Positions 1-6,138 of a stretch of DNA of 6,413 nucleotides are shown one piece after another. This DNA comes from Bifidobacteriaceae bacterium (lineage in GTDB: Bacteria > Actinomycetota > Actinomycetes > Actinomycetales > WQXJ01). The stretch is taken from positions 1-6,413 of the forward strand of contig JAISTN010000196.1 in NCBI GenBank assembly GCA_031272565.1, given 5' to 3'. The notes beneath the pieces are model-generated. The model saw only the letters and a program-made list of their open reading frames with translations, was not told the DNA's origin and searched no databases. Position numbers and translations under genes: made by a program. Each line of letters begins with the position of its first letter. The first letter of the stretch is position 1.

Positions 1-945
1 CAACCACAAGACCAGACCGTCACGCAGGTCTCCACCTTGACCGGCCCCACCGACATCATCGAGCATGCAGAAGCGGTGGTGCTGTGGCCGGGCTACACGG
101 CCAAACTGACAGCCGATCAGGGCTGCCCCGGGGCCGATCAGGTCAACTGGGTGGTGTCGCTGCAGGAACCCGAGGGCACCATCGCCTTGGCTGAGGATGG
201 CAGCGTGACTGGGTTGGCCCAGGGCCTGGCCTTTGTCTATGCCACGGGCCCGGCTTGCCAGGCGCAGGAGTTCTTTACCATCGAGGTGGGCCCGCCGCCT
301 TCGACGGTCCCCGCCACCAGCACCGCAACCAGCACTTCTACTGACCCAGCCGGCACCAGCGGTGGCCAAGACCAAGCCGAAGTGCCGTCCTACGTGGCCA
401 GCCCATTCGACATCGGGCAGGCGCTGGAGGCGGCGGCCTGGCTGCATGATCACCCGCAGCCGGACTACCAGACCACCATGCCGCTGTTCGATTCGGACAT
501 CGCCGTGCTGGGCACAGCCAAGGCCGGCAAGGTGGCGGTGATTTCTTATGCCACGGGTATGTGCCCACGCAACATCCTGGCGGGCCGGCGGCTGTTGATT
601 GGCCCCACGGCCACGTTGGCACCGGAGTTGATCCCCACCAGCCTGGACCAGGTGGAGTACATCATCGCGGTCGATTACATCGGCCGCTATGGGGTCAACC
701 TGGTGACGCCGGATGGTTCGTGGGTGAACCACGTGCTGGTCGATACGACCGTGTCGATCAAGGCGGCGGACAGCGGCCAAACGGTGGAGCACATCGCCGA
801 TCTGCCGGAGGCGGACCCGTACACCGAGCCGGCGGTGTGTGACGAAGACGACGTCAACTGCATTCCGGCGGGCACCATCTGCGGTACGCCAGTTGACCCC
901 ACGGCTGCCATCGAAGAAGCCATCGCCCGGTTGCCCATGGCATAA
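1..945 (+). CDS. Probable secreted protein with Ig-like (BIG2-like) domain, 5'-truncated by window edge
   Basis: The frame is open from base 1, so the gene starts outside the window; a TTG at 37 lies inside the open frame and is probably not the real start. The visible 314 residues fall into three parts. Residues about 7-96 read like a bacterial Ig-like group 2 repeat: a 'VVLWPGYTAKLTA' strand, a central 'VNWVV', an 'EDGSVTGLAQGLAFVYA' turn and a closing 'FFTIEV' strand. Residues about 97-127 are a Thr/Ser/Pro-rich linker. The remaining about 185 residues form an acidic domain I do not recognise, with four cysteines, three of them in the last 40 residues. This layout is typical of exported or cell-surface proteins, but the signal peptide, anchor or lipobox that would prove export is not visible. 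It ends 12 nt before the riboswitch, so the rib promoter must lie in or just after its last codons. Its codons are more often C-ending than those of the rib genes. Function unknown. Confidence 0.8.
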   Translation, partial: QPQDQTVTQVSTLTGPTDIIEHAEAVVLWPGYTAKLTADQGCPGADQVNWVVSLQEPEGTIALAEDGSVTGLAQGLAFVYATGPACQAQEFFTIEVGPPPSTVPATSTATSTSTDPAGTSGGQDQAEVPSYVASPFDIGQALEAAAWLHDHPQPDYQTTMPLFDSDIAVLGTAKAGKVAVISYATGMCPRNILAGRRLLIGPTATLAPELIPTSLDQVEYIIAVDYIGRYGVNLVTPDGSWVNHVLVDTTVSIKAADSGQTVEHIADLPEADPYTEPAVCDEDDVNCIPAGTICGTPVDPTAAIEEAIARLPMA

Positions 946-948
946 TCT
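943..948 (+). promoter_or_regulatory. Candidate -10 box of the riboflavin operon
   Basis: TAATCT matches the actinobacterial -10 pattern TANNNT and overlaps the TAA stop codon of the upstream gene. Transcription would begin near 954-956, only a few bases before the 5' strand of riboswitch helix P1 at 958. That position is what a dedicated rib promoter would need. No convincing -35 hexamer is seen about 17 bases upstream. Read-through from the upstream gene remains possible. Confidence 0.35.
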
Positions 949-957
949 TGGGCTGTT

Positions 958-1075
958 GGTTTCCGGGATCGGTGCAAGCCCGAACCGGCGGTGATAGTCC
1001 GCGAGCCCGTCGTGGTACGGGTTGATCTGGTGGAACCCCAGAACCGACGGTGATAGTCCGGATGGGAGGAGAACC
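958..1075 (+). promoter_or_regulatory. FMN riboswitch (RFN element) controlling ribD translation
   Basis: All six helices of the RFN fold can be drawn. P2 pairs 969-972 with 980-983, P3 pairs 988-991 with 999-1002, P4 pairs 1006-1010 with 1017-1021, P5 pairs 1027-1030 with 1038-1041, and P6 pairs 1048-1050 with 1058-1060. The closing P1 helix joins 958-961 (GGTT) to 1072-1075 (AACC), possibly with a G-U pair at 962/1071 and further pairs after a bulge. The conserved strings are present: 'CCGGCGGT', 'AGTCCGCGAGCC', 'GATCTGGTG', 'CCAGAACCGACGGT', 'AGTCCGGATGGGAG'. The aptamer ends exactly at the ATG of ribD and its conserved 3' strand holds the ribosome binding site, so FMN binding should block initiation directly. 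There is no room for a terminator hairpin between aptamer and start codon. Family and ligand are established knowledge; the translational mechanism is inferred from the layout. Confidence 0.95.
1064..1071 (+). promoter_or_regulatory. Ribosome binding site of ribD, inside the riboswitch
   Basis: GGGAGGAG lies 4 nt before the ATG at 1076. It is at the same time the conserved junction and start of the P1 3' strand of the FMN aptamer. It fixes the start of ribD at 1076 rather than at the in-frame TTG at 1022, which lies in helix P4. Confidence 0.8.
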
Positions 1076-2083
1076 ATGGACGCGCTGGACCGCGCCTTTG
1101 ATTTGGCCGCGCTTGGACCGCTGCACGGCCCCAACCCGCGGGTGGGTTGTGTCATCACGGCGGCCGATGGCGCCTGGCTGGGTGAGGGTTTTCACCGTGG
1201 CGCGGGCAGTCCCCACGCGGAGGTGGAGGCACTGCAGGACGCGGCTAAGCGGGGCCATGACGTGGCGGGGGCGACGGCTTGGGTGACGCTGGAACCGTGC
1301 AACCACCAGGGCCGGACGGGCCCGTGCGCCCAGGCGTTGGCGGAGGCAGGCGTGGGCCGGGTGGTGTACGCGATGAGCGACCCGAACCCGGTGGCGCAGG
1401 GCGGGGGGGCCTACCTGCTGGCCAGGCGGGTTGGGGTGGTGCCGGATGTGGCCCCGGACCGGGCGGCGGATCTGAACCCGGCTTGGCTGTTCGCGGTCAC
1501 CCATGGCAGGCCGCTGGTGACGTTGAAGCAGGCGACCACGCTGGATGGCTACATCGCGGCGGTGGATGGGACTTCGCAGTGGATCACGGGCGAGGCGGCG
1601 CGGGCGCACGCCCATGGGGTGCGGGCGGCGGTCGATGCGGTTGGCGTGGGCACGGGGACGCTGCTGCTGGATGATCCACAGTTGACGGCCCGGCGGGCGG
1701 ATGGGGCCCTGATGGAGCATCAGCCGCTGCGGGTGGTGATTGGGCAGCGTGACATCCCGGCCCAGGCGGCGGTCAACGGCCCGGGGGGGCAGGTGTTGCA
1801 TTTCCGGACGCACAATCCGCACGACGTGGTGCGGGCGTTGCAGGCCAGGGAGGTGCGCCACTTCTTGATCGAGGGGGGAGCCACGATCGCGGCGGCCTTC
1901 CTGCAGGCGGGGTTGGTCGATTCGATTCACGCCTACATCGCCTCGACTCTGTTGGGCGAGGGCACCAAGTCGACCGCTCCGTTTGGGGTGGGCAGTCTGG
2001 GCCAGGCGCCGCGTTGGCGCACCAAGGAGGCCACCCAGTTGGGGGCCGATGTTTTCATTCACGCCGAAAGGGAGGCCGTCTAG
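1076..2083 (+). CDS. ribD: Bifunctional diaminohydroxyphosphoribosylaminopyrimidine deaminase / 5-amino-6-(5-phosphoribosylamino)uracil reductase
   Basis: This 335-residue cytosolic enzyme carries out the second and third steps of the GTP branch of riboflavin synthesis: a zinc-dependent deamination, then an NADPH-dependent reduction of the ribose. The N-terminal deaminase domain (about 1-138) has the entry motif 'PNPRVGCVI' (19-27), the zinc and catalytic motif H47-A-E49, and the second zinc motif C75 to C84 within 'TLEPCNHQGRTGPC', followed by 'DPNP' at 102-105. The reductase domain (about 140-335) opens with 'RPLVTLKQATTLDGYIA', carries 'SQWITG' and 'DDPQLTAR', and has the late 'LIEGGATIAAAFLQAGLVD' motif. 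Length is close to the family norm of about 340-370, so it is complete. The ATG start is set by the GGGAGGAG site within the FMN riboswitch. The stop TAG shares its G with the GTG start of ribE, so the two are probably translationally coupled. Two runs of seven G and one of six lie within the gene; the frame stays intact across them. Confidence 0.96.
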   Translation: MDALDRAFDLAALGPLHGPNPRVGCVITAADGAWLGEGFHRGAGSPHAEVEALQDAAKRGHDVAGATAWVTLEPCNHQGRTGPCAQALAEAGVGRVVYAMSDPNPVAQGGGAYLLARRVGVVPDVAPDRAADLNPAWLFAVTHGRPLVTLKQATTLDGYIAAVDGTSQWITGEAARAHAHGVRAAVDAVGVGTGTLLLDDPQLTARRADGALMEHQPLRVVIGQRDIPAQAAVNGPGGQVLHFRTHNPHDVVRALQAREVRHFLIEGGATIAAAFLQAGLVDSIHAYIASTLLGEGTKSTAPFGVGSLGQAPRWRTKEATQLGADVFIHAEREAV

Positions 2084-2712
2084 TGTTCACGGGCATTGTC
2101 GAAGAGGTCGGTTGGGTGACCCGTTTGGAGCGGGGCGGCCCAGGCGCGGGCCCAGGGACGGACCCGGAGCCCAGCCCAGCCACCAGCGCGGCCCTGTGGA
2201 TCGAGGGTCCGGTGGTGACGGAAGGCACGTTGCCCGGCCAGTCGGTGGCGGTCAACGGGGTCTGCTTGACCGTGACGGAGGTAGAGGGCCGGGTCTTCCG
2301 GGCGGACGTGATGCGGGAGACGCTGCAGTTGACCACGCTGGGCGGCCTGGGCGTGCGGGCACCCGTCAACCTGGAGCGGGCGATGCGCGTCGATGGCCGC
2401 TTGGGCGGCCACATCGTGCAGGGGCATGTCGACGGGGTGGGCCGCCTGAAGGCGGTCAAGGAGGGGCCGGACTGGCACGACCACATCTACACGGTGCCGC
2501 CGGAATTGGCCCGCTACATCGCCCGGAAGGGTTCCATCGCCATCGACGGCGTGTCGTTGACGGTCACGTGGGTGGGCGATGACGCGTTTGGGGTGTCGCT
2601 GATTCCGGCCACCTTGGCGGGTACCACGTTGGGCAGCCTGCGTCTGGGTGACCCGGTCAACTTGGAGACGGATGTGATCGCCAAGTATGTCGAAAGGCTG
2701 GTGGCGGCATGA
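2083..2712 (+). CDS. ribE: Riboflavin synthase, alpha subunit
   Basis: This 209-residue enzyme dismutates two molecules of 6,7-dimethyl-8-ribityllumazine into riboflavin and the pyrimidine substrate of RibH. Start choice: the invariant N-terminus 'MFTGIVEE' is obtained only from the GTG at 2083, which overlaps the ribD stop by one base and follows AAAGGGAGG (2067-2075) at 7 nt. Two lumazine-binding barrels are visible. The first has S54 and C61 in 'SVAVNGVCLTV' and H110/H115 in 'GGHIVQGHVDG'. The second has 'KGSIAIDGVSLTV' and ends in 'VNLETDVIAKYVERL'. By comparison with the E. coli enzyme as I remember it (F2, S41, C48, H97, H102), F2 is conserved, while every later key residue is shifted by 13. 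This reveals a Gly/Pro/Ser-rich insertion at about residues 17-37. The stop overlaps the ribBA start as ATGA. Some species call this gene ribC. Confidence 0.95.
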   Translation: MFTGIVEEVGWVTRLERGGPGAGPGTDPEPSPATSAALWIEGPVVTEGTLPGQSVAVNGVCLTVTEVEGRVFRADVMRETLQLTTLGGLGVRAPVNLERAMRVDGRLGGHIVQGHVDGVGRLKAVKEGPDWHDHIYTVPPELARYIARKGSIAIDGVSLTVTWVGDDAFGVSLIPATLAGTTLGSLRLGDPVNLETDVIAKYVERLVAA

Positions 2713-3950
2713 TCCGGACGGGCACCGTTGGGGAAGCGATCGAATCCCTGAGGGCAGGCCGGCCGGTCTTGGTGGCCGATGACGCCACCAGGGAAAACGA
2801 GGTCGACGCCATCATCGCGGCCCAGGACGTCAGTGAGGAGTGGATTGCCTGGATCATCCGGCATTCTTCTGGCTACTTGTGTGCGCCGATGCCGGCCGCC
2901 CGGGCGGACGCGCTGAATCTGCCGTTGATGGTGCCCAAGTCGGAGGATCCGCGGCGCACGGCCTACACGGTGACGGTCGATGCGGCGGCGGGGGTGACCA
3001 CGGGGATTTCGGCCGCCGACCGGGCGCGCACGTTGCGGGTGTTGGCGGACCCAGCTTCAGGGCCCGGTGACTTGATCAGGCCGGGCCACGTGCTGCCGTT
3101 GCGGGCGGTGCCGGGCGGCGTGCTGCACCGGTCGGGCCACACGGAGGCGGCGGTTGACCTGGCCCGCCTGGCCGGCTTGACACAGGTGACGGCGATTGCG
3201 GAACTGGTCAACGACAACGGGACCATGATGCGGTTGGCCGATGCCGGCCAGTTGGCCCAGCGGGAGGGTCTGGTGGTGTTGACCATCGCGGACCTGATCG
3301 CCTGGCGCCGGGCGACCGGCGACCTGCCGGAGGTGGTAGCGGCGGCGCCGCCTGCGGCCAGGGTGGCGCGGACGGGCGAGGCCCACCTGCCTACCCGGTT
3401 TGGCGATTTCCGGGTGGAGGGCTTCCGGGACTTGGCCACCGGGGCGGAACACGTGGCGTTGGTGCCGGTGGCCAGCGAAGGGGACTTGGTTCGGGTTCAT
3501 TCGGAGTGTTTGACCGGGGATGCTTTCGGCTCGCTGCGATGTGATTGCGGGCCGCAGTTGCAATCCGCCATGGAGCGGGTGGCGGCGGAGGGTGGGGCGG
3601 TCATCTACCTGACGGGTCATGAGGGCCGGGGGATTGGCCTGAAAGCCAAGATTGACGCCTACGCTTTGCAGGACCGGGGCCGGGACACGGTGCAGGCCAA
3701 CCTGGACCTGGGGTTTCCGGCGGACCGGCGGGAATATGGGGCGGCGGCCGCCATCGTGCGCGAACTGGGGCTGGACAAGGTGCGGTTGTTGACCAACAAC
3801 CCGGCCAAGGTGCAGGGCTTGAAGGCTCACGGCATCACGGTGGCGCAGGTTTTGCCAATCGAGGTGGGTGTGACGGAATATAACCAGTATTACCTGGCCA
3901 CCAAGGCCCATGCGATGGGCCACAACTTGTCGTTGGGAGGAGCGCAATGA
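2709..3950 (+). CDS. ribBA: Bifunctional 3,4-dihydroxy-2-butanone 4-phosphate synthase / GTP cyclohydrolase II
   Basis: This 413-residue fusion feeds both branches of riboflavin synthesis. The N-terminal RibB domain (about 1-205) converts ribulose 5-phosphate to dihydroxybutanone phosphate. Its acidic loop '[10 protein letters not shown]' (24-33), '[10 protein letters not shown]', '[10 protein letters not shown]', '[12 protein letters not shown]' with H144, and E165 are present. E29, H144 and E165 correspond to the metal ligands and catalytic acid E38, H153 and E174 of E. coli RibB with a constant offset of nine. The C-terminal RibA domain (about 215-413) opens GTP. It has '[10 protein letters not shown]', zinc ligands C267, C278 and C280 with the family spacing, 'HEGRGIGL', '[12 protein letters not shown]' and 'TKAHAMGH'. 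Oddities: the usual Gly in RENEGD is V32, and the usual second Asp in NDDGTM is N170. It starts at ATG 2709 inside the ribE stop (ATGA) and ends in an ATGA overlap with ribH, so translational coupling is likely. Confidence 0.96.
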   Translation: MIRTGTVGEAIESLRAGRPVLVADDATRENEVDAIIAAQDVSEEWIAWIIRHSSGYLCAPMPAARADALNLPLMVPKSEDPRRTAYTVTVDAAAGVTTGISAADRARTLRVLADPASGPGDLIRPGHVLPLRAVPGGVLHRSGHTEAAVDLARLAGLTQVTAIAELVNDNGTMMRLADAGQLAQREGLVVLTIADLIAWRRATGDLPEVVAAAPPAARVARTGEAHLPTRFGDFRVEGFRDLATGAEHVALVPVASEGDLVRVHSECLTGDAFGSLRCDCGPQLQSAMERVAAEGGAVIYLTGHEGRGIGLKAKIDAYALQDRGRDTVQANLDLGFPADRREYGAAAAIVRELGLDKVRLLTNNPAKVQGLKAHGITVAQVLPIEVGVTEYNQYYLATKAHAMGHNLSLGGAQ

Positions 3951-4417
3951 GTGGCAGTGGGGCGCCGGTGCTGGCCGATGTCCGGGGGGAAGGCCGGCGG
4001 GTCGCCGTGGTGGCGTCGTCGTGGCACGCCACGGTGATGGACGGTTTGGTGTCCGGGGCGGTGCGGGCCTTGCGGGATACGGGCGCGGCCTACTTCTTGT
4101 GGCGGGTGCCGGGGGCGTTTGAGTTGCCGGTGGGTGTGCAGGCGGCGTTGCGGACCTCTGGTGTGGATGGCGCGGTGGCGCTGGGGGTAGTGATCCGGGG
4201 TGGCACGCCGCACTACGACTATGTCTGCCGGTCGGTCACGGATGGTTTGACCCGGGTGGTGTTGGATGAGGCCAAGCCGGTGGGCTTTGGCATTTTGACG
4301 TGCGATGACGAGGCGCAGGCGCTGGACCGCTGCGGCCTGGAGGGTTCGCGGGAGGACAAGGGTTATGAGGCTTCGCTGGCGGTGCTGGCCACGCTGGACG
4401 TGATCCGGCCCAGGTAG
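3947..4417 (+). CDS. ribH: 6,7-dimethyl-8-ribityllumazine synthase (beta subunit)
   Basis: This 156-residue protein joins dihydroxybutanone phosphate from RibB with the RibD-derived pyrimidine to give lumazine, the substrate of RibE. It shows the family landmarks in order: '[10 protein letters not shown]' with the aromatic W26 that stacks on the pyrimidine, 'PGAFELP' (55-61), '[16 protein letters not shown]' with catalytic H89, 'GFGILT', and 'ALDRCG' with phosphate-binding R128, then 'EDKG' with K138. H89 and R128 line up with H88 and R127 of the B. subtilis enzyme. The 'SREDKG' form instead of 'NKG' is as I recall from mycobacterial RibH. Family members form pentamers or 60-subunit shells; the sequence does not say which applies here. 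Length is typical. The ATG overlaps the ribBA stop (ATGA) and is preceded at 4 nt by GGGAGGAG (3935-3942). It is the last gene of the rib block; no terminator is evident after it. Confidence 0.96.
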   Translation: MSGSGAPVLADVRGEGRRVAVVASSWHATVMDGLVSGAVRALRDTGAAYFLWRVPGAFELPVGVQAALRTSGVDGAVALGVVIRGGTPHYDYVCRSVTDGLTRVVLDEAKPVGFGILTCDDEAQALDRCGLEGSREDKGYEASLAVLATLDVIRPR

Positions 4418-4447
4418 CGCCGGGCAGCGGCCAACGCGCCAGACCGG

Positions 4448-4453
4448 TAGAGT
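4448..4453 (+). promoter_or_regulatory. Candidate -10 box for leaderless hisE-hisG transcription
   Basis: TAGAGT fits the TANNNT pattern and ends 8 nt before the GTG at 4462. A transcript starting about 7-8 nt downstream would begin at or one base before the start codon, the layout seen for leaderless mRNAs that are common in actinobacteria. No clear -35 hexamer is present. GGTAGAG (4446-4452) could alternatively serve as a weak ribosome binding site for a read-through transcript from ribH. Confidence 0.35.
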
Positions 4454-4461
4454 TGCCAGCC

Positions 4462-4725
4462 GTGAAAACCTTCGATCAGCTTTACCAAGAACTGCTGGAG
4501 CGGGCCCAGTCCCGGCCGCCGGGTTCCGGCTCGGTCGAACTGCTGGACGCCGGAGTTCACGCCATCGGCAAGAAGCTGTTGGAGGAGGCCGGCGAGGCCT
4601 GGATGGCGGGGGAGTACGAATCGGACGAACAGGTGGCGTTGGAGGTCTCTCAGTTGCTGTACTACGCCCAACTGTTGCTGGTGGCGCGGGGCGTCACCCT
4701 GGATGAGGTTTACCGGAGGCTGTAG
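4462..4725 (+). CDS. hisE: Phosphoribosyl-ATP pyrophosphatase
   Basis: This 87-residue protein hydrolyses phosphoribosyl-ATP to phosphoribosyl-AMP and pyrophosphate, step two of histidine synthesis. It belongs to the all-alpha, Mg-dependent NTP-pyrophosphohydrolase (MazG-like) group. Visible motifs: '[29 protein letters not shown]', containing the metal-binding E41-E42-x-x-E45, and '[10 protein letters not shown]' (61-70), where many family members have a D at Q64 and a H at Y68. The Q form is common in actinobacterial HisE to my recollection. I chose the GTG at 4462 because the product then begins VKTF, matching the usual MKTF start; the TTG at 4453 would add three residues and lies inside the candidate -10 box. 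It is a stand-alone HisE, not fused to HisI. The TAG stop is followed at once by the hisG ATG, so the two are surely one transcription unit. Confidence 0.93.
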   Translation: MKTFDQLYQELLERAQSRPPGSGSVELLDAGVHAIGKKLLEEAGEAWMAGEYESDEQVALEVSQLLYYAQLLLVARGVTLDEVYRRL

Positions 4726-5574
4726 ATGCTGCGCATTGCCGTACCCAACAAGGGTTCACTGTCGGAGCCGGCCATCCAGATGCTGGTGGCTTGTGGCTAC
4801 GCCCAACGCCGGGAGACCCGCGAGTTGGTCTTGCTGGACCCGGCCAACGATGTCGAGTTCTTCTATCTGCGCCCGCGCGACATCGCGGTCTATGTGGGGG
4901 CCGGCACGGTTGATTGCGGCATCACCGGCCGGGACTTGCTGCTCGATTCGGGGGCGGCGGCGCGTGAGCATTTGGCGTTGGGCTTTGGCGGCTCCACGTT
5001 CCGCTTTGCGGCCCCGGCGGGCACGGTGGCGCAGGTAGCTGACCTGGATGGCAAGCGGGTGGCCACGTCTTACCCGATTCTGGTGGACAACTATCTGACC
5101 AGCCAGGGCGTGACTGCCACGGTGGTGCGCTTGGACGGGGCGGTGGAGAGCGCGATTCAGTTGGGGGTGGCGGATGCGATCGCCGATGTCGTGTCGACCG
5201 GCACCACGTTGCGGGCGGCCGGGTTGAAGGTCTTTGGGGAGCCGCTGTTGACCTCGGAGGCGGTTTTGATCCGGCGCGACCAGGCGTTGGCGGACGAAAC
5301 CAAGTTCGAGGTCTTGACGCGGCGCCTGCAGGGTGTGCTGGTGGCATCCCAGTATGTCCTGATGGACTATGACGTGCCGATCAGCGCGGTGGAACGGGCG
5401 GTGTCGATCACGCCGGGCTTGGAGAGCCCCACGGTGTCGCCGCTGCATGACAAGATGTGGGTGGCGGTGCGGGCCATGGTGCCGGCGCATTCGACCAACC
5501 AGTTGATGGACCAACTCTATGAGGTGGGGGCGCGGGCCATCTTGGTGACGCAGATTCACGCCTGCCGTATCTGA
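4726..5574 (+). CDS. hisG: ATP phosphoribosyltransferase, long form
   Basis: This 282-residue enzyme condenses ATP with PRPP to phosphoribosyl-ATP, the committed and feedback-controlled step of histidine synthesis. The N-terminus '[16 protein letters not shown]' and the early '[25 protein letters not shown]' are typical of the catalytic domain. The PRPP-binding loop is '[18 protein letters not shown]' at 150-167. The chain continues for about 75 residues beyond the catalytic core, including 'MDYDVP', '[13 protein letters not shown]' and the final '[15 protein letters not shown]'. This is the ACT-like regulatory domain of long-form HisG, which binds histidine. It therefore should act alone as a hexamer and not need HisZ. 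The ATG directly follows the hisE stop, with GGAGG at 4715-4719 inside hisE, 6 nt upstream. Codon use matches the rib genes, giving no sign of transfer. Confidence 0.96.
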   Translation: MLRIAVPNKGSLSEPAIQMLVACGYAQRRETRELVLLDPANDVEFFYLRPRDIAVYVGAGTVDCGITGRDLLLDSGAAAREHLALGFGGSTFRFAAPAGTVAQVADLDGKRVATSYPILVDNYLTSQGVTATVVRLDGAVESAIQLGVADAIADVVSTGTTLRAAGLKVFGEPLLTSEAVLIRRDQALADETKFEVLTRRLQGVLVASQYVLMDYDVPISAVERAVSITPGLESPTVSPLHDKMWVAVRAMVPAHSTNQLMDQLYEVGARAILVTQIHACRI

Positions 5575-5694
5575 GCCCTGATGGGGCTGCTCGGTAGCTG
5601 AGAATCGGTGGATCCGGGCTGAGAGGCGATCGTCGGGTTGCGCCTGTAGGCTTCATGGTGTGACGTCCCGGCAAGCAAGGAGGCTGTGAAAGAC
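5575..5694 (+). promoter_or_regulatory. Intergenic region hisG-nfeD with possible promoter
   Basis: This is the longest gap in the window (120 nt). Next to the hisG stop, AGCCC (5574-5578) can pair with GGGCT (5584-5588) over a 5-nt loop. This is a short stem without a T run, so at best a weak terminator. TAGGCT at 5647-5652 fits the TANNNT -10 pattern and would start a transcript near 5659-5660, but no good -35 is seen. The ribosome binding site AAGGAGG at 5677-5683 is strong. A GACGTC palindrome (5662-5667) precedes it. I see no RNA gene or small ORF with support here. Confidence 0.35.
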
Positions 5695-6138
5695 ATGCAG
5701 TGGCTGTGGTGGTTGTGCGGCGCCTTTGTGCTGGGTGTGGTCGAGATGATGACGGTCGATTTCACCTTCTTGATGCTGGCCGTGGGTGCCTTGGGCGCCT
5801 GTGCGGCGGCCGCCTTCGGGGCCCCTTGGTGGGTCTGCGTGATCGTGTTTGTGGTGGTCAGCCTGGTGATGCTGGCGGCGGTGCGGCCGTTCATGTTGTC
5901 CCACTTGAAGGCCAAGGGTGATGGCGACCCGCAGACGGGCGCGGCCGCCTTGGTGGGCAAGGAGGCCGTGGCGGTGACGGCGGTGACCGCTACCGGCGGC
6001 CGGGTCAAGCTGGAAGGCGAGGTTTGGACGGCGCGCCTGGAGGGCGGTGTCGGTTCGGTGCCGGCCGGTTCGGTCATGGAGGTGGGCGCCATTGAGGGCG
6101 CCACCGCGGTGGTGCGGGTCAAGGCCCGCACGCAGTAG
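5695..6138 (+). CDS. NfeD-family membrane protein, short form (NfeD1b-like)
   Basis: The product (147 residues) has an N-terminal membrane part and a small soluble beta domain. Hydrophobic stretches cover about residues 3-19, 23-41 and 45-63, with a polar 'RPF' after the last. From about residue 83 the sequence 'ALVGKEAVAVTAV' followed by 'GGRVKLEGEVWTARLEGG' and 'PAGSVMEVGAIEGATAVVRV' matches the OB-fold domain of NfeD proteins. The ClpP-like protease domain of long NfeD is absent. The start is uncertain: AAGGAGG (5677-5683) is only 2 nt from a GTG at 5686 and 11 nt from the ATG at 5695. I prefer the ATG; the GTG would add three residues. It precedes an SPFH/stomatin gene, the classic partner. 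In this family NfeD is thought to help organise SPFH assemblies in the membrane, though its exact role is not settled. Confidence 0.88.
   Translation: MQWLWWLCGAFVLGVVEMMTVDFTFLMLAVGALGACAAAAFGAPWWVCVIVFVVVSLVMLAAVRPFMLSHLKAKGDGDPQTGAAALVGKEAVAVTAVTATGGRVKLEGEVWTARLEGGVGSVPAGSVMEVGAIEGATAVVRVKARTQ

Noticed and set aside
1022..1075. In-frame TTG at 1022 as an upstream start of ribD
   Set aside because: It lies in helix P4 of the FMN riboswitch, the added residues have no match to RibD, and the strong ribosome binding site points to the ATG at 1076.
854..2062. Long open frame on the - strand opposite ribD
   Set aside because: It is rich in Arg, Pro and His without any domain, crosses the riboswitch, and lies opposite a clearly conserved gene; a by-product of high GC content.
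3057..3947. Long open frame on the - strand opposite ribBA
   Set aside because: Low-complexity Arg/Gln/His-rich translation with no recognisable motif, fully opposite conserved ribBA codons.
4756..5559. Long open frame on the - strand opposite hisG
   Set aside because: Same reasons: antisense shadow of a conserved gene, Arg/His/Gln-rich, no motif.
5574..5588. Rho-independent terminator after hisG
   Set aside because: The stem is only five base pairs and is not followed by a T run.
5587..5630. Possible TPP riboswitch fragments (GCTGAGA-like strings) after hisG
   Set aside because: CTGAG occurs twice but the partner strings and helices of the TPP aptamer are missing, and the downstream gene is unrelated to thiamine.
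5556..6131. - strand open frame of 191 codons opposite nfeD
   Set aside because: Ala/Thr/Pro-rich shadow; the + strand shows membrane segments and the NfeD OB-fold motifs, plus a good ribosome binding site.
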